A stretch of 6,247 nucleotides of DNA from Betaproteobacteria bacterium. GTDB lineage: Bacteria; Pseudomonadota; Gammaproteobacteria; Burkholderiales; Burkholderiaceae. Each line of letters begins with the position of its first letter. Within the stretch, counting starts at the first letter, position 1. Below, piece after piece: positions 1 through 5,959 of the stretch. A model generated the notes under the pieces. The model made no database searches and was not told the origin of the DNA. It saw only the letters and a list, made by a program, of their open reading frames with translations. The stretch spans positions 1-6,247 of the forward strand of contig JAGWXN010000197.1 in assembly GCA_018969885.1 (NCBI GenBank). The letters are read 5' to 3'. The position numbers and the translations under genes are program-made.

Positions 1-1
1 G

Positions 2-94
2 TGGGTGACTCGGAAACCTGGCTCTCGGGTAATGACATCGGCATCCGCATGGGGGATGGAAGAACGCGAACGGATTGTGCGCAAACTGGGTTGA
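2..94 (+). CDS. Possible C-terminal tail of an upstream gene (partial, unidentified)
   Basis: A reading frame enters from the left edge of the window and stays open to a TGA at 92-94. It ends in a charged, helix-like stretch (MEERERIVRKLG). The direction matches all downstream genes, and the stop lies 63 nt before the amidohydrolase start, which would fit an operon-internal gap. I do not recognise a family, and thirty residues are too few to prove coding. A different frame, open from 1 to 198, runs into the amidohydrolase gene and looks less protein-like. The sequence left of the window would settle the matter. Confidence 0.3.
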   Translation, partial: WVTRKPGSRVMTSASAWGMEERERIVRKLG

Positions 95-157
95 CCGTGC
101 CCCGAATCCCCCACGCCGTCCTCAGGCCCTTGACAGAGACCCCGGTTCGCTGGGTCA
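95..157. other. Short gap before the amidohydrolase gene
   Basis: No gene, strong hairpin or convincing Shine-Dalgarno sequence is visible here. A TTGACA hexamer lies at 130-135, but a -10 element at normal spacing would fall on the start codon and the bases there do not resemble one. No promoter is called. Confidence 0.4.
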
Positions 158-1072
158 ATGCGACCCATGAATGCACCCCGTCCTCTGCCTGTCGTTGATG
201 CCCACCACCATCTTTGGCGCCGCGCCGATCTGACGTGGCTGGACGGTCCACCCGTGCCAAGAATCTTTGGTGCCTATGAATCCATTCGCCGCGACTACCT
301 GGCAGCCGAATTTCTCACCGATAGCGGCTCGGCCGGGGTCACCCGCTCGGTATACGTCCAGACCAACTGGCCTGCAGGCGGCGAGCTGACTGAAGTCCGC
401 TGGGTGCAGTCGATCGCGGACCAAGTGGGCTTTCCCCACGCGATCGTGGGCGGCGCAAACCTGGCCGATCCAAGGGTGGCCGATCTGCTCGATGCCCAGA
501 TGAAGAGCCCGCTTCTGCGAGGCATCCGTCAGCAGCTCCACTGGCATGCGAACCCGCAGTATTGCTTTGCGACGCGCCCGGACTGGGTGCGCGACCCTGC
601 CTGGCGTCGGGGGCTCGCCGAAGTACGGGATCGTGGACTGGTGTTTGAGCTGCAGGTATTTCCCGGCCAGATGCAGGACGCAGTCGACCTCGCCCGGGCG
701 TTTCCGGACCTGCAGATGGTCCTGCTTCACGCGGGCATGCTGACCGACAGCGAGCCCGAGACGCTCGCTGCCTGGCGCTCGGGCGTTCAGGCGCTGGCGG
801 GCTGCCCGAACGTGAGCACCAAGCTGTCAGCACTCAGCACATTCGCACGCCGCTGCACCACCGACATCTGGCAGCCGATCATCAGAGAGGCGCTCAGTTG
901 GTTTGGTGCCGATCGCTGCATGTTCGGGAGCAACTTTCCGGTCGAGAAACTCTGGACCGATTACCGTTCGTTATTCGATGTGTTCCGGCAATGCGTAAGC
1001 GACCGGTCGCTTGCCGAGCAGCGCTCGGTTCTGTACGACACCGCCTGCCGCATCTACCGGCTGCAGCCGTAG
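158..1072 (+). CDS. Amidohydrolase-superfamily protein, COG3618 / L-fuconolactonase-like (probable lactonase or hydrolase)
   Basis: This encodes a 304-residue TIM-barrel metal-dependent hydrolase, a normal length for the amidohydrolase-2 (PF04909) / COG3618 group, which includes L-fuconolactonase and the pyrone-dicarboxylate lactonase LigI. The sequence shows the strand-1 metal motif DAHHHLW (His16 and His18), a YVQTNW strand near 67-71, RGIRQ at 121-125 as is typical of COG3618, the strand ending VLLHAG with His191, TKLS at 221-224, and FGSNFPVEKL at 256-265. The last motif has Asn259 where many relatives have the metal-binding or catalytic Asp. There is no signal peptide, so the protein is cytoplasmic. 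ATG 158 and ATG 167 are both possible starts; the second gives 301 residues, and neither has a good ribosome site. The family assignment is firm. The substrate is unknown, and a lactone or cyclic ester is an inference from relatives. It is followed by a 117-bp spacer and a DHDPS-family gene on the same strand. Confidence 0.9.
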   Translation: MRPMNAPRPLPVVDAHHHLWRRADLTWLDGPPVPRIFGAYESIRRDYLAAEFLTDSGSAGVTRSVYVQTNWPAGGELTEVRWVQSIADQVGFPHAIVGGANLADPRVADLLDAQMKSPLLRGIRQQLHWHANPQYCFATRPDWVRDPAWRRGLAEVRDRGLVFELQVFPGQMQDAVDLARAFPDLQMVLLHAGMLTDSEPETLAAWRSGVQALAGCPNVSTKLSALSTFARRCTTDIWQPIIREALSWFGADRCMFGSNFPVEKLWTDYRSLFDVFRQCVSDRSLAEQRSVLYDTACRIYRLQP

Positions 1073-1189
1073 GCGACCCCACCGAGCAGACTTCGGAACG
1101 GAGAGTTCGGCTGGCGGGCAGTTCAAGCTTGCCCCATCGGCCGATAGCGGTGTAGGGTTCCCGCCAGTTCATTTTCGGACCCCAACACG
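1073..1189. other. Intergenic spacer with inverted repeats (possible regulatory region)
   Basis: This is the longest non-coding gap between genes in the window. It contains an 8-nt inverted repeat, CTGGCGGG at 1111-1118 and CCCGCCAG at 1160-1167. Between the arms lie a perfect 10-bp palindrome, ATCGGCCGAT at 1136-1145, and the palindrome AAGCTT at 1125-1130. A weak promoter-like pair, TTGCCC at 1129-1134 and TAGGGT at 1153-1158 (18-nt spacing), overlaps the palindrome. This could be an operator/promoter for the downstream genes. No T-run follows any stem, so it does not look like an intrinsic terminator. Such repeats also arise by chance in GC-rich DNA. Confidence 0.3.
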
Positions 1190-2113
1190 ATGTCCAGCTA
1201 TCAGCCCGAAGGCGTCATCCCCGCCGTTCTGCTGCCTTTCTTCGATGATTTTTCGATCGACGAGGCCAATTACCGCGCTCACATCCGCGACGTGGCCTCG
1301 GTGCCCGGCGTCACCGCCATCACCACCAACGCCCATGCGTCGGAGGTGGCGAGCTGCACGTTTGACGAGCAGCGCCGGATCCTCGACATCACCGTGGAGG
1401 AAATGGCCGGACGTACCCATGTCGTCCAGGGCGTTTATGCCGAGGGTAGCTTCGAGGCGCAGCGCATCGCGAAAATGGCACATGCCGGCGGCGCTTCGGC
1501 GCTGCTGGTATTTCCGTCGGGGATATACACCTTCGGACAGCGGCCGGAAATGGCGGTCGAGCACTTCCGGCGGATCGCCGAGGTCACCGACCTGCCGCTC
1601 ATCGCATTTCAGTACCCGCTCGCGGGCGGCCAGGGTTACCCGCTGCCCACCCTATTGAAAATCATCGAGCAGGTGCCCACGGTCCGGGCGATCAAAGACT
1701 GGTCAGCCAATCCGCAACTCCATGAGCGGCAGGTCCGGGTGCTGCAGTCTCTCCCGCGACCGGTCAATGTGCTCACCACGCACAGCGCCTGGCTTTTCAC
1801 CTCGCTTGTGCTGGGCTGCAAGGGCCTGCTGTCCGGCAGCGGTTCCGTGATCGCCGATCTGCAGGCGCAGCTCTTTCGCGCAGTGCAGGCCGGGGATCTG
1901 GCGCTTGCCCGTCAGATCAGTGACCGGATCTTCCCCACGGCCGAAGTGTTCTACAGCGAACCGTGGGTGGATATGCATAACCGCATGAAGGAGGCACTCG
2001 TCATGCTCGGCAAGCTGCCCCGGGCGGTGGTGCGTCCGCCCCTCATGAAACTGCCGCAGTCCGAGCTCGACCGGATCCGTCGGGCGCTGCAGCTCGCCGG
2101 ACTGCTCAAGTAA
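1190..2113 (+). CDS. Dihydrodipicolinate synthase / N-acetylneuraminate lyase-family protein (probable 2-oxo-acid aldolase or dehydratase)
   Basis: This encodes a 307-residue class-I (Schiff-base) TIM-barrel enzyme of the DHDPS family (PF00701), of typical length, with no signal peptide. The N-terminal strand (EGVIPAVLLPFF, 7-18) matches the family opening. Lys169 in the context VRAIKDWS is the expected imine-forming lysine. GLLSGSGSVIADL (212-224) matches the family's late glycine-rich region. Two DapA hallmarks are changed. The GTTGE loop reads NAHASE (47-52), and the YNxP strand reads FQYP (140-143), so Phe replaces the catalytic Tyr, though a Tyr sits two residues later. It is therefore unlikely to be the lysine-biosynthetic DapA. 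A catabolic aldolase, dehydratase or decarboxylating dehydratase on a 2-oxo acid is more plausible. The gene lies between a lactonase-like hydrolase and an importer binding protein, which suggests a breakdown pathway for the imported solute. The start is ATG 1190, with only a weak ribosome site. Confidence 0.88.
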   Translation: MSSYQPEGVIPAVLLPFFDDFSIDEANYRAHIRDVASVPGVTAITTNAHASEVASCTFDEQRRILDITVEEMAGRTHVVQGVYAEGSFEAQRIAKMAHAGGASALLVFPSGIYTFGQRPEMAVEHFRRIAEVTDLPLIAFQYPLAGGQGYPLPTLLKIIEQVPTVRAIKDWSANPQLHERQVRVLQSLPRPVNVLTTHSAWLFTSLVLGCKGLLSGSGSVIADLQAQLFRAVQAGDLALARQISDRIFPTAEVFYSEPWVDMHNRMKEALVMLGKLPRAVVRPPLMKLPQSELDRIRRALQLAGLLK

Positions 2114-2116
2114 TTC

Positions 2117-2134
2117 CATGCGGGGTAGCGCATG
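2117..2134 (+). promoter_or_regulatory. Small hairpin between the aldolase-like gene and the binding-protein gene
   Basis: CATGCG at 2117-2122 and CGCATG at 2129-2134 form a perfect 6-bp stem with a 6-nt loop, starting three bases after the upstream stop codon. No T-run follows, so it is not an intrinsic terminator. A stem here could protect or separate the mRNA ahead of the binding-protein gene, which in many ABC operons is made in excess over the membrane parts. That role is inference. Confidence 0.3.
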
Positions 2135-2162
2135 CAGGACTGAAAACAAGACACCCAAAACC

Positions 2163-2170
2163 AAGGAGGA
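2163..2170 (+). promoter_or_regulatory. Strong Shine-Dalgarno sequence for the binding-protein gene
   Basis: AAGGAGGA is a near-perfect anti-16S match lying four bases before ATG 2175, within an A-rich leader. It decides the start: an in-frame ATG at 2118 is farther upstream, has no ribosome site and sits inside the hairpin. It is the best ribosome site in the window, which fits high production of a periplasmic binding protein. Confidence 0.85.
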
Positions 2171-2174
2171 GACC

Positions 2175-3380
2175 ATGAACATCAAGCTCAAGACCTGCGC
2201 CTCGGCGATCGCGCTCGCTACGGCGGCGCTGTGTGCAGCGCCCGCGGCTTCGCAGAGTCCACGGCCGATCAAGATCGGTTTCGTCACCGAACTCACTGGC
2301 CCCTGGACTTTCTTTGGCACCAGTTGCGTCGCGGGGCTGAAATTCGCCACCGATGAAATCAACAAAGCGGGCGGTGTACTCGGCCGGCCGCTCGAGTTCA
2401 TCGTGACCGACAATCAGACCAAGTCCGATCAGGCACTGGCCGCGTCGCGCAACCTCGACATCAACGACAAGGTGCTGGCGCTCAGCGGCCCGACCAGCTC
2501 CGACGTGGCGCTCGCCATGTACGGCTACGCCGAGCAGCAGAAGATTCCCTTCCTGGTGCCGGTGGCGGCCTTCCCGCAGCTCACCAAGCCCGGCACACGC
2601 TACACCTTCCGTATCGAGCCCGATGCAGCCGGCTGGGGCTATGCCATGGCCAAGTACATCGAGCAGGTGAAGCCGGGCGCGAAGGTCGCACTCATGCATT
2701 CGGACGCTGCGCTCATGCGCGCCATCATGGCGGGCTTTCGCTACCAGGCGCCGCGCTCGAAGCTCAGCATCGTGGCCGACATCCTGTTCCCGCAAGGCTC
2801 GAGCGACGCCACCGTGCAGGCCGCGCAGGTGCGGGCGGCGGCACCTGACTACGTGATCGTGAGCGGCGCAGGTGCTTTCGATAATGTAATCACCAATCAG
2901 CTGCTCGACCTCGGCATCAAGCCGCAGCAGATCATCCACCCCTACGGCATCACCACCCAGGTGTTCGGCTGGGGTCAGCGCAGCGTAGGGTCGATCTATG
3001 GCACCTTCTTTGATATCGGGCTGGATTCGCTCACACCCGACGGCAAGGATTTCATCGCACGCTTTGACGCCGCCAACAACCGCCCGCCGTCCTACGTGGA
3101 GAACTACTGCTACGTGACGCCTTACATCTTCAAGGAGGCGATCGAAGCAGCCGGCACCGCGGACGACCGCGAGAAGCTGCGTAATGCGATTTCAGCGCTC
3201 AACACCAAGGAGCGGACCAGTGGTGTGCCGATCGTGTTCGACAAGAACGGTGCGCGGAAGGAATACATGTACTTCCAGGAAATCGTCTCGGTGAACGGCA
3301 AGCGCAGCTATCAGTCCAAACAGCGCTTCTACATCGAGTGGGATCCGGAGGTGATCCCGGTGTATGACCTGGTGAAGTGA
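2175..3380 (+). CDS. ABC transporter substrate-binding protein, HAAT (branched-chain amino acid-type) family
   Basis: This encodes a 401-residue periplasmic binding protein of the Leu/Ile/Val-binding type (Peripla_BP_6, PF13458). Residues 1 to about 27 form a Sec signal peptide: Lys at 4 and 6, a hydrophobic Ala/Leu core (about 9-22), then an AAPAAS cleavage region. The mature protein begins PIKIGFVTELTGPW, the family's first strand, followed by AGLKFATDEINKAGGVLGRPLE (about 53-74). The first hinge region, SGPTSS (104-109), normally supplies Ser/Thr ligand contacts. VALMHSD (171-177) opens the second lobe, and RFDAANNRPPSYVENYCYVTPYIFKEAI (about 296-323) is a typical late helix pair. The start at ATG 2175 is chosen from the Shine-Dalgarno sequence. 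The gene precedes the two permeases by 7 nt. Codons ending in C or G are strongly preferred, consistent with high expression. The ligand is unknown; relatives bind amino acids, aromatic acids, short-chain amides or other carboxylates. Confidence 0.93.
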   Translation: MNIKLKTCASAIALATAALCAAPAASQSPRPIKIGFVTELTGPWTFFGTSCVAGLKFATDEINKAGGVLGRPLEFIVTDNQTKSDQALAASRNLDINDKVLALSGPTSSDVALAMYGYAEQQKIPFLVPVAAFPQLTKPGTRYTFRIEPDAAGWGYAMAKYIEQVKPGAKVALMHSDAALMRAIMAGFRYQAPRSKLSIVADILFPQGSSDATVQAAQVRAAAPDYVIVSGAGAFDNVITNQLLDLGIKPQQIIHPYGITTQVFGWGQRSVGSIYGTFFDIGLDSLTPDGKDFIARFDAANNRPPSYVENYCYVTPYIFKEAIEAAGTADDREKLRNAISALNTKERTSGVPIVFDKNGARKEYMYFQEIVSVNGKRSYQSKQRFYIEWDPEVIPVYDLVK

Positions 3381-3387
3381 GCACGCC

Positions 3388-4269
3388 ATGACCGACGCCC
3401 AGATCCTGATCCTGATGTCGACCCTGTCGACGGGGCTCATTCTGGGCGCGATCTTTGCGCTGGTGGCAGCCGGGGTCACGATTGTTTACGGCTGCGTGTG
3501 GCTGCCCAATGCGAGCAACGGCCAGTTTTTTCTGCTGGCCTCGCTCGCTGCCTGGACCTTCACCGCCTCCTTCGGCTGGACCAGCATTGCCGCCGCAGCC
3601 GGGGTGCTGATACTCGGCACGGCGCTTTCCTATCTGCTTGAGTGGATCCTGATTCGAAGGCTCTACGACACACCCAACCGCAACGTTGCCTACTTCGTGG
3701 TCACGCTCGGTCTTACCCAAATCATGACCGGCATCTTTTCGCTCACCTACGCCAAGTGGAGCGATCAGTTCACACTCCCCCCGATCATCGAAGGCATCAC
3801 CATGTTCGGGCCCTTCCCCATGCCGAACAACCGTCTGTTGGTCATGGGCGTGAGTCTGCTGGTGCTCGTGCTGCTATTCGTGCTGCTGCGCTACCACCCC
3901 TATGGTCGAGCACTGCGCGCGGTGTTTCAGAACCGCGAAGCAGCCGCGCTTCGCGGGGTTAACGTGCGCGCCATTTATCGGCTGTCGTTCGTGCTGGGGT
4001 CGGTAATCATTTTTCTGGGGGGCATTCTATTCGCCCTTGCCTACAGCTATGACCTGACGGTCGCCTGGACCATGTCAATCACCGCGTTTGCGATCATGAT
4101 CATTGGCGGACCCGGGTCGGTGATCGGCGCGCTGGTCATCGGCATGACCTTTGGCTTCACGCAGGCCATCGTCAGCATTTTTGCGAGCCCCACCGCGGCC
4201 ACCTTCTCCTACCTGGGTGCGATGCTGCTCATTCTGCTGTTCCGGCCGAGCGGGTTGTTCAAACGATGA
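3388..4269 (+). CDS. Branched-chain amino acid-type ABC permease (LivH-like)
   Basis: This encodes a 293-residue inner-membrane permease (BPD_transp_2, PF02653) with about eight hydrophobic segments, at roughly 13-36, 47-61, 65-90, 100-122, 149-168, 196-220, 226-262 and 272-287. The cytoplasmic coupling loop RAVFQNREAAALRGVNVRAI (177-196) matches the family loop that contacts the ATPase, and the ending LLFRPSGLFKR is typical of LivH. It would pair with the LivM-like protein encoded next to form the channel. The loop after the early helix reads LPNASNGQ (39-46) where classical LivH proteins have an INFAHGE-type motif, so this is a divergent member. It starts 7 nt after the binding-protein stop, without a strong ribosome site, and its end overlaps the next gene by 4 nt (ATGA), so coupled translation is expected. 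The transported ligand is unknown. Confidence 0.92.
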   Translation: MTDAQILILMSTLSTGLILGAIFALVAAGVTIVYGCVWLPNASNGQFFLLASLAAWTFTASFGWTSIAAAAGVLILGTALSYLLEWILIRRLYDTPNRNVAYFVVTLGLTQIMTGIFSLTYAKWSDQFTLPPIIEGITMFGPFPMPNNRLLVMGVSLLVLVLLFVLLRYHPYGRALRAVFQNREAAALRGVNVRAIYRLSFVLGSVIIFLGGILFALAYSYDLTVAWTMSITAFAIMIIGGPGSVIGALVIGMTFGFTQAIVSIFASPTAATFSYLGAMLLILLFRPSGLFKR

Positions 4270-5243
4270 AGCTCGCGTCGGATCGCGCGCTCTGGGTTTT
4301 TGCCGCGGCGGCGCTTGCGCTACCCATCATTGCCGACGGCAACAAGTTTCTCGCGTTTGTGCTGGGCATGACCTACATCAGCCTGTTGTGGGCAACCGGT
4401 ATGAACCTGATGTACGGCTTCGTGGGCCTCATGCCGCTCATGTTTGCGGGCGTGGCGGGGATTGCGGGCTATGCGGTGGTTCACCTCACCCGCGAGCTGG
4501 GATGGTCCTTCTGGTTTGCCATGCCCGTGGCCACCGTGATGGCGGCACTCGCTGGTGTGGCGCTCGGTCTACCTTCGCTGCGGTTAAAGGGCTTTTATTT
4601 CACCCTGTGTTCGCTCGTGATCCAGACCGTGCTCACGCTCGCCTTCATTTTCTTTCCCACCTATACCAACGGCGACACGGGTATCAATCAGATCGCCCCG
4701 CCCGACTGGTTTGGCGGCCAGCTGAAGGGGCTTGGTCTTGAGCTGATGATTGCGCTCTTTACCGTGGCCGGCATTCTGCTCTGCGCCTGGATTGTGCGAT
4801 CCCCGCTCGGCCAACGGTTTGTGGCGATTCGCGAAGACGACATCCTCGCTGAAGCGATCGGCATCCGGGTCGTGCGCTGCAAGATCATTGCGTTTTTCAT
4901 TGTCTCGATCTATGCCGGCGTGGGCGGCTGCTTCTACTCGGTCTACATCGGATTTGTGTCGCCCCGAGCCTTTGATGTGCTGGTCTCGATGAACATCTGG
5001 CTGTTTGTCGCGTTTGGCGGCCGGGGCACCATTGCGGGCCCCATCATTGGCACTGCCATCCTCGCGCCCATCCCATTCCTGCTTCAGGATCTGCAAGCCT
5101 TCAAGGACATTCTGTCGGGCGTGCTGATCATTGTGGTCACGCTGCTGATGCCGGGCGGCATCTACGGCGCCTGGCTGGCACGTAGACGCCGCGCGCAGAA
5201 GGCCATGACCGACAGCGCACGCGTGCAGGAGAGCCGGGTATGA
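4266..5243 (+). CDS. Branched-chain amino acid-type ABC permease (LivM-like)
   Basis: This encodes a 325-residue inner-membrane permease, the second channel subunit of the importer. It has hydrophobic segments spread along the chain, for example 9-23, 28-50, 53-74, 82-102, 111-131, 157-177, 206-230, 240-272 and 281-297. LPSLRLKGFYFTL (102-114) and NGDTGI (135-140) are recognisable LivM features. The ATPase-coupling loop FVAIREDDILAEAIGIRVVR (185-204) is well conserved. The segment that usually reads like LSLGHAAF is VGLMPLMFAGVAGIAGY here (about 53-69), losing the Gly-His pair. The C-terminus is a basic run (RRRRAQK) plus a short polar tail. The start ATG 4266 overlaps the LivH-like stop, and the end overlaps the LivG-like start, both as ATGA. 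No independent ribosome site is seen at the start. Confidence 0.92.
   Translation: MKLASDRALWVFAAAALALPIIADGNKFLAFVLGMTYISLLWATGMNLMYGFVGLMPLMFAGVAGIAGYAVVHLTRELGWSFWFAMPVATVMAALAGVALGLPSLRLKGFYFTLCSLVIQTVLTLAFIFFPTYTNGDTGINQIAPPDWFGGQLKGLGLELMIALFTVAGILLCAWIVRSPLGQRFVAIREDDILAEAIGIRVVRCKIIAFFIVSIYAGVGGCFYSVYIGFVSPRAFDVLVSMNIWLFVAFGGRGTIAGPIIGTAILAPIPFLLQDLQAFKDILSGVLIIVVTLLMPGGIYGAWLARRRRAQKAMTDSARVQESRV
5227..5233 (+). promoter_or_regulatory. Shine-Dalgarno sequence for the LivG-like gene
   Basis: AGGAGAG lies six bases before ATG 5240, inside the last codons of the LivM-like gene. It fixes the start and implies that the ATPase gene can be re-initiated efficiently as well as coupled through the ATGA overlap. 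Confidence 0.7.
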
Positions 5244-5959
5244 GCGAACGGCTGCTCGAGGTCAGCGGTCTCTCAAAGCGCTTCGGCGGCGTAGTCGCGC
5301 TCAAAAACGTAGACGGGCATTCTGTCGCAGGCGAAACATTGGGCATGATCGGCCCCAACGGATCGGGCAAGACCACCTTCGTAAATATGGTGAGCGGACA
5401 CATCCGCCCCGATTCGGGAACGCTTCGCTTTGCCGGCATCGACATTGCGGGCAGAACGCCGCACCAGCTCGCAGAAATTGGGCTCTGCCGAACCTATCAG
5501 GCCGTTCGTGTGTTCTCGGCCTTGCCTGTTCGTCAGAACATCGACAACGCACGTTTGCTGCTCTCGCATCGCGGGCTGGATTCAGCGGAGCTGAGCGAGC
5601 TCACCGAGTGGCTGCGACTTGATACTCGGCTGGATGTCGATGCGGGCAGTCTCACGCTGTTCGAGCAGCGACGGCTGGAGCTTTTGATGCGGCTGGTGCT
5701 CAAGCCCCGGCTCATCATGCTCGATGAACCCGTCGGGGGTCTGGCGGTCACGGAAGTCACCGAGATGATTCAGCTTCTGAAGGAACTCCGTGCCCGCTGT
5801 TCGATTTTCGTGATCGAGCACACGATGCGCGTCATCCGCGAACTCGCAGACCGGGTCATGGTGCTGATCGCCGGTGAAAAGGTCGCTGACGGGCCGCCCG
5901 CCGACATCCTGCGCAACAAGCGTGTGATCGATGAATATCTGGGAACACGCCATGCTTGA
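5240..5959 (+). CDS. Branched-chain amino acid-type ABC ATPase (LivG-like) with a degenerate signature motif
   Basis: This encodes a 239-residue cytoplasmic ATP-binding subunit. It has a perfect Walker A, GPNGSGKTT (38-46); a Q-loop Gln87 in CRTYQAVRVF, typical of LivG; Walker B RLIMLDEP (157-164) with catalytic Glu163; and switch His194 in VIEHTM. The signature region reads LTLFEQRRLE (138-147), where LivG proteins normally read like LAYGQQRRLE, so the key glycine is replaced by Phe141. The D-loop reads GGLAV (166-170), without the usual Asp/Asn after the Leu. The reading frame is intact and neighbouring motifs are conserved, so this is divergence rather than decay. The protein is slightly shorter than classical LivG (about 255). 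The start overlaps the LivM-like stop by 4 nt, and the end overlaps the LivF-like start by 8 nt. It should form the ATPase heterodimer with that LivF-like protein. Confidence 0.93.
   Translation: MSERLLEVSGLSKRFGGVVALKNVDGHSVAGETLGMIGPNGSGKTTFVNMVSGHIRPDSGTLRFAGIDIAGRTPHQLAEIGLCRTYQAVRVFSALPVRQNIDNARLLLSHRGLDSAELSELTEWLRLDTRLDVDAGSLTLFEQRRLELLMRLVLKPRLIMLDEPVGGLAVTEVTEMIQLLKELRARCSIFVIEHTMRVIRELADRVMVLIAGEKVADGPPADILRNKRVIDEYLGTRHA

Noticed and set aside
130..158. TTGACA as a promoter -35 for the amidohydrolase gene
   Set aside because: No -10-like sequence occurs at suitable spacing, and the position would overlap the start codon.
1..198. Frame open from a GTG at position 1 to 198
   Set aside because: It overlaps the start of a well-supported amidohydrolase, has no ribosome site and shows no recognisable family features.
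155..730. Long minus-strand open frame opposite the amidohydrolase gene
   Set aside because: It is antisense to a gene with clear family motifs. Long shadow frames are expected in GC-rich coding DNA.
2118..2174. Upstream in-frame ATG extending the binding protein by 19 residues
   Set aside because: The strong Shine-Dalgarno sequence before ATG 2175 and a clean signal peptide from that Met make the shorter form correct. The extension is polar and would spoil the signal peptide.
2220..2240. Possible lipoprotein signal at Cys20 of the binding protein
   Set aside because: The residue before the Cys is Leu, which does not fit a lipobox. The Ala-rich stretch that follows looks like an ordinary signal peptidase I site.
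2106..2939. Long minus-strand open frame opposite the binding-protein gene
   Set aside because: It is His/Arg-rich without any domain pattern and lies fully antisense to a certain gene.
5651..5668. Frameshift as the cause of the odd LivG signature
   Set aside because: The residues directly after it (QRRLE) and the later Walker B and switch His are in the same frame and correctly spaced, so no indel is needed.
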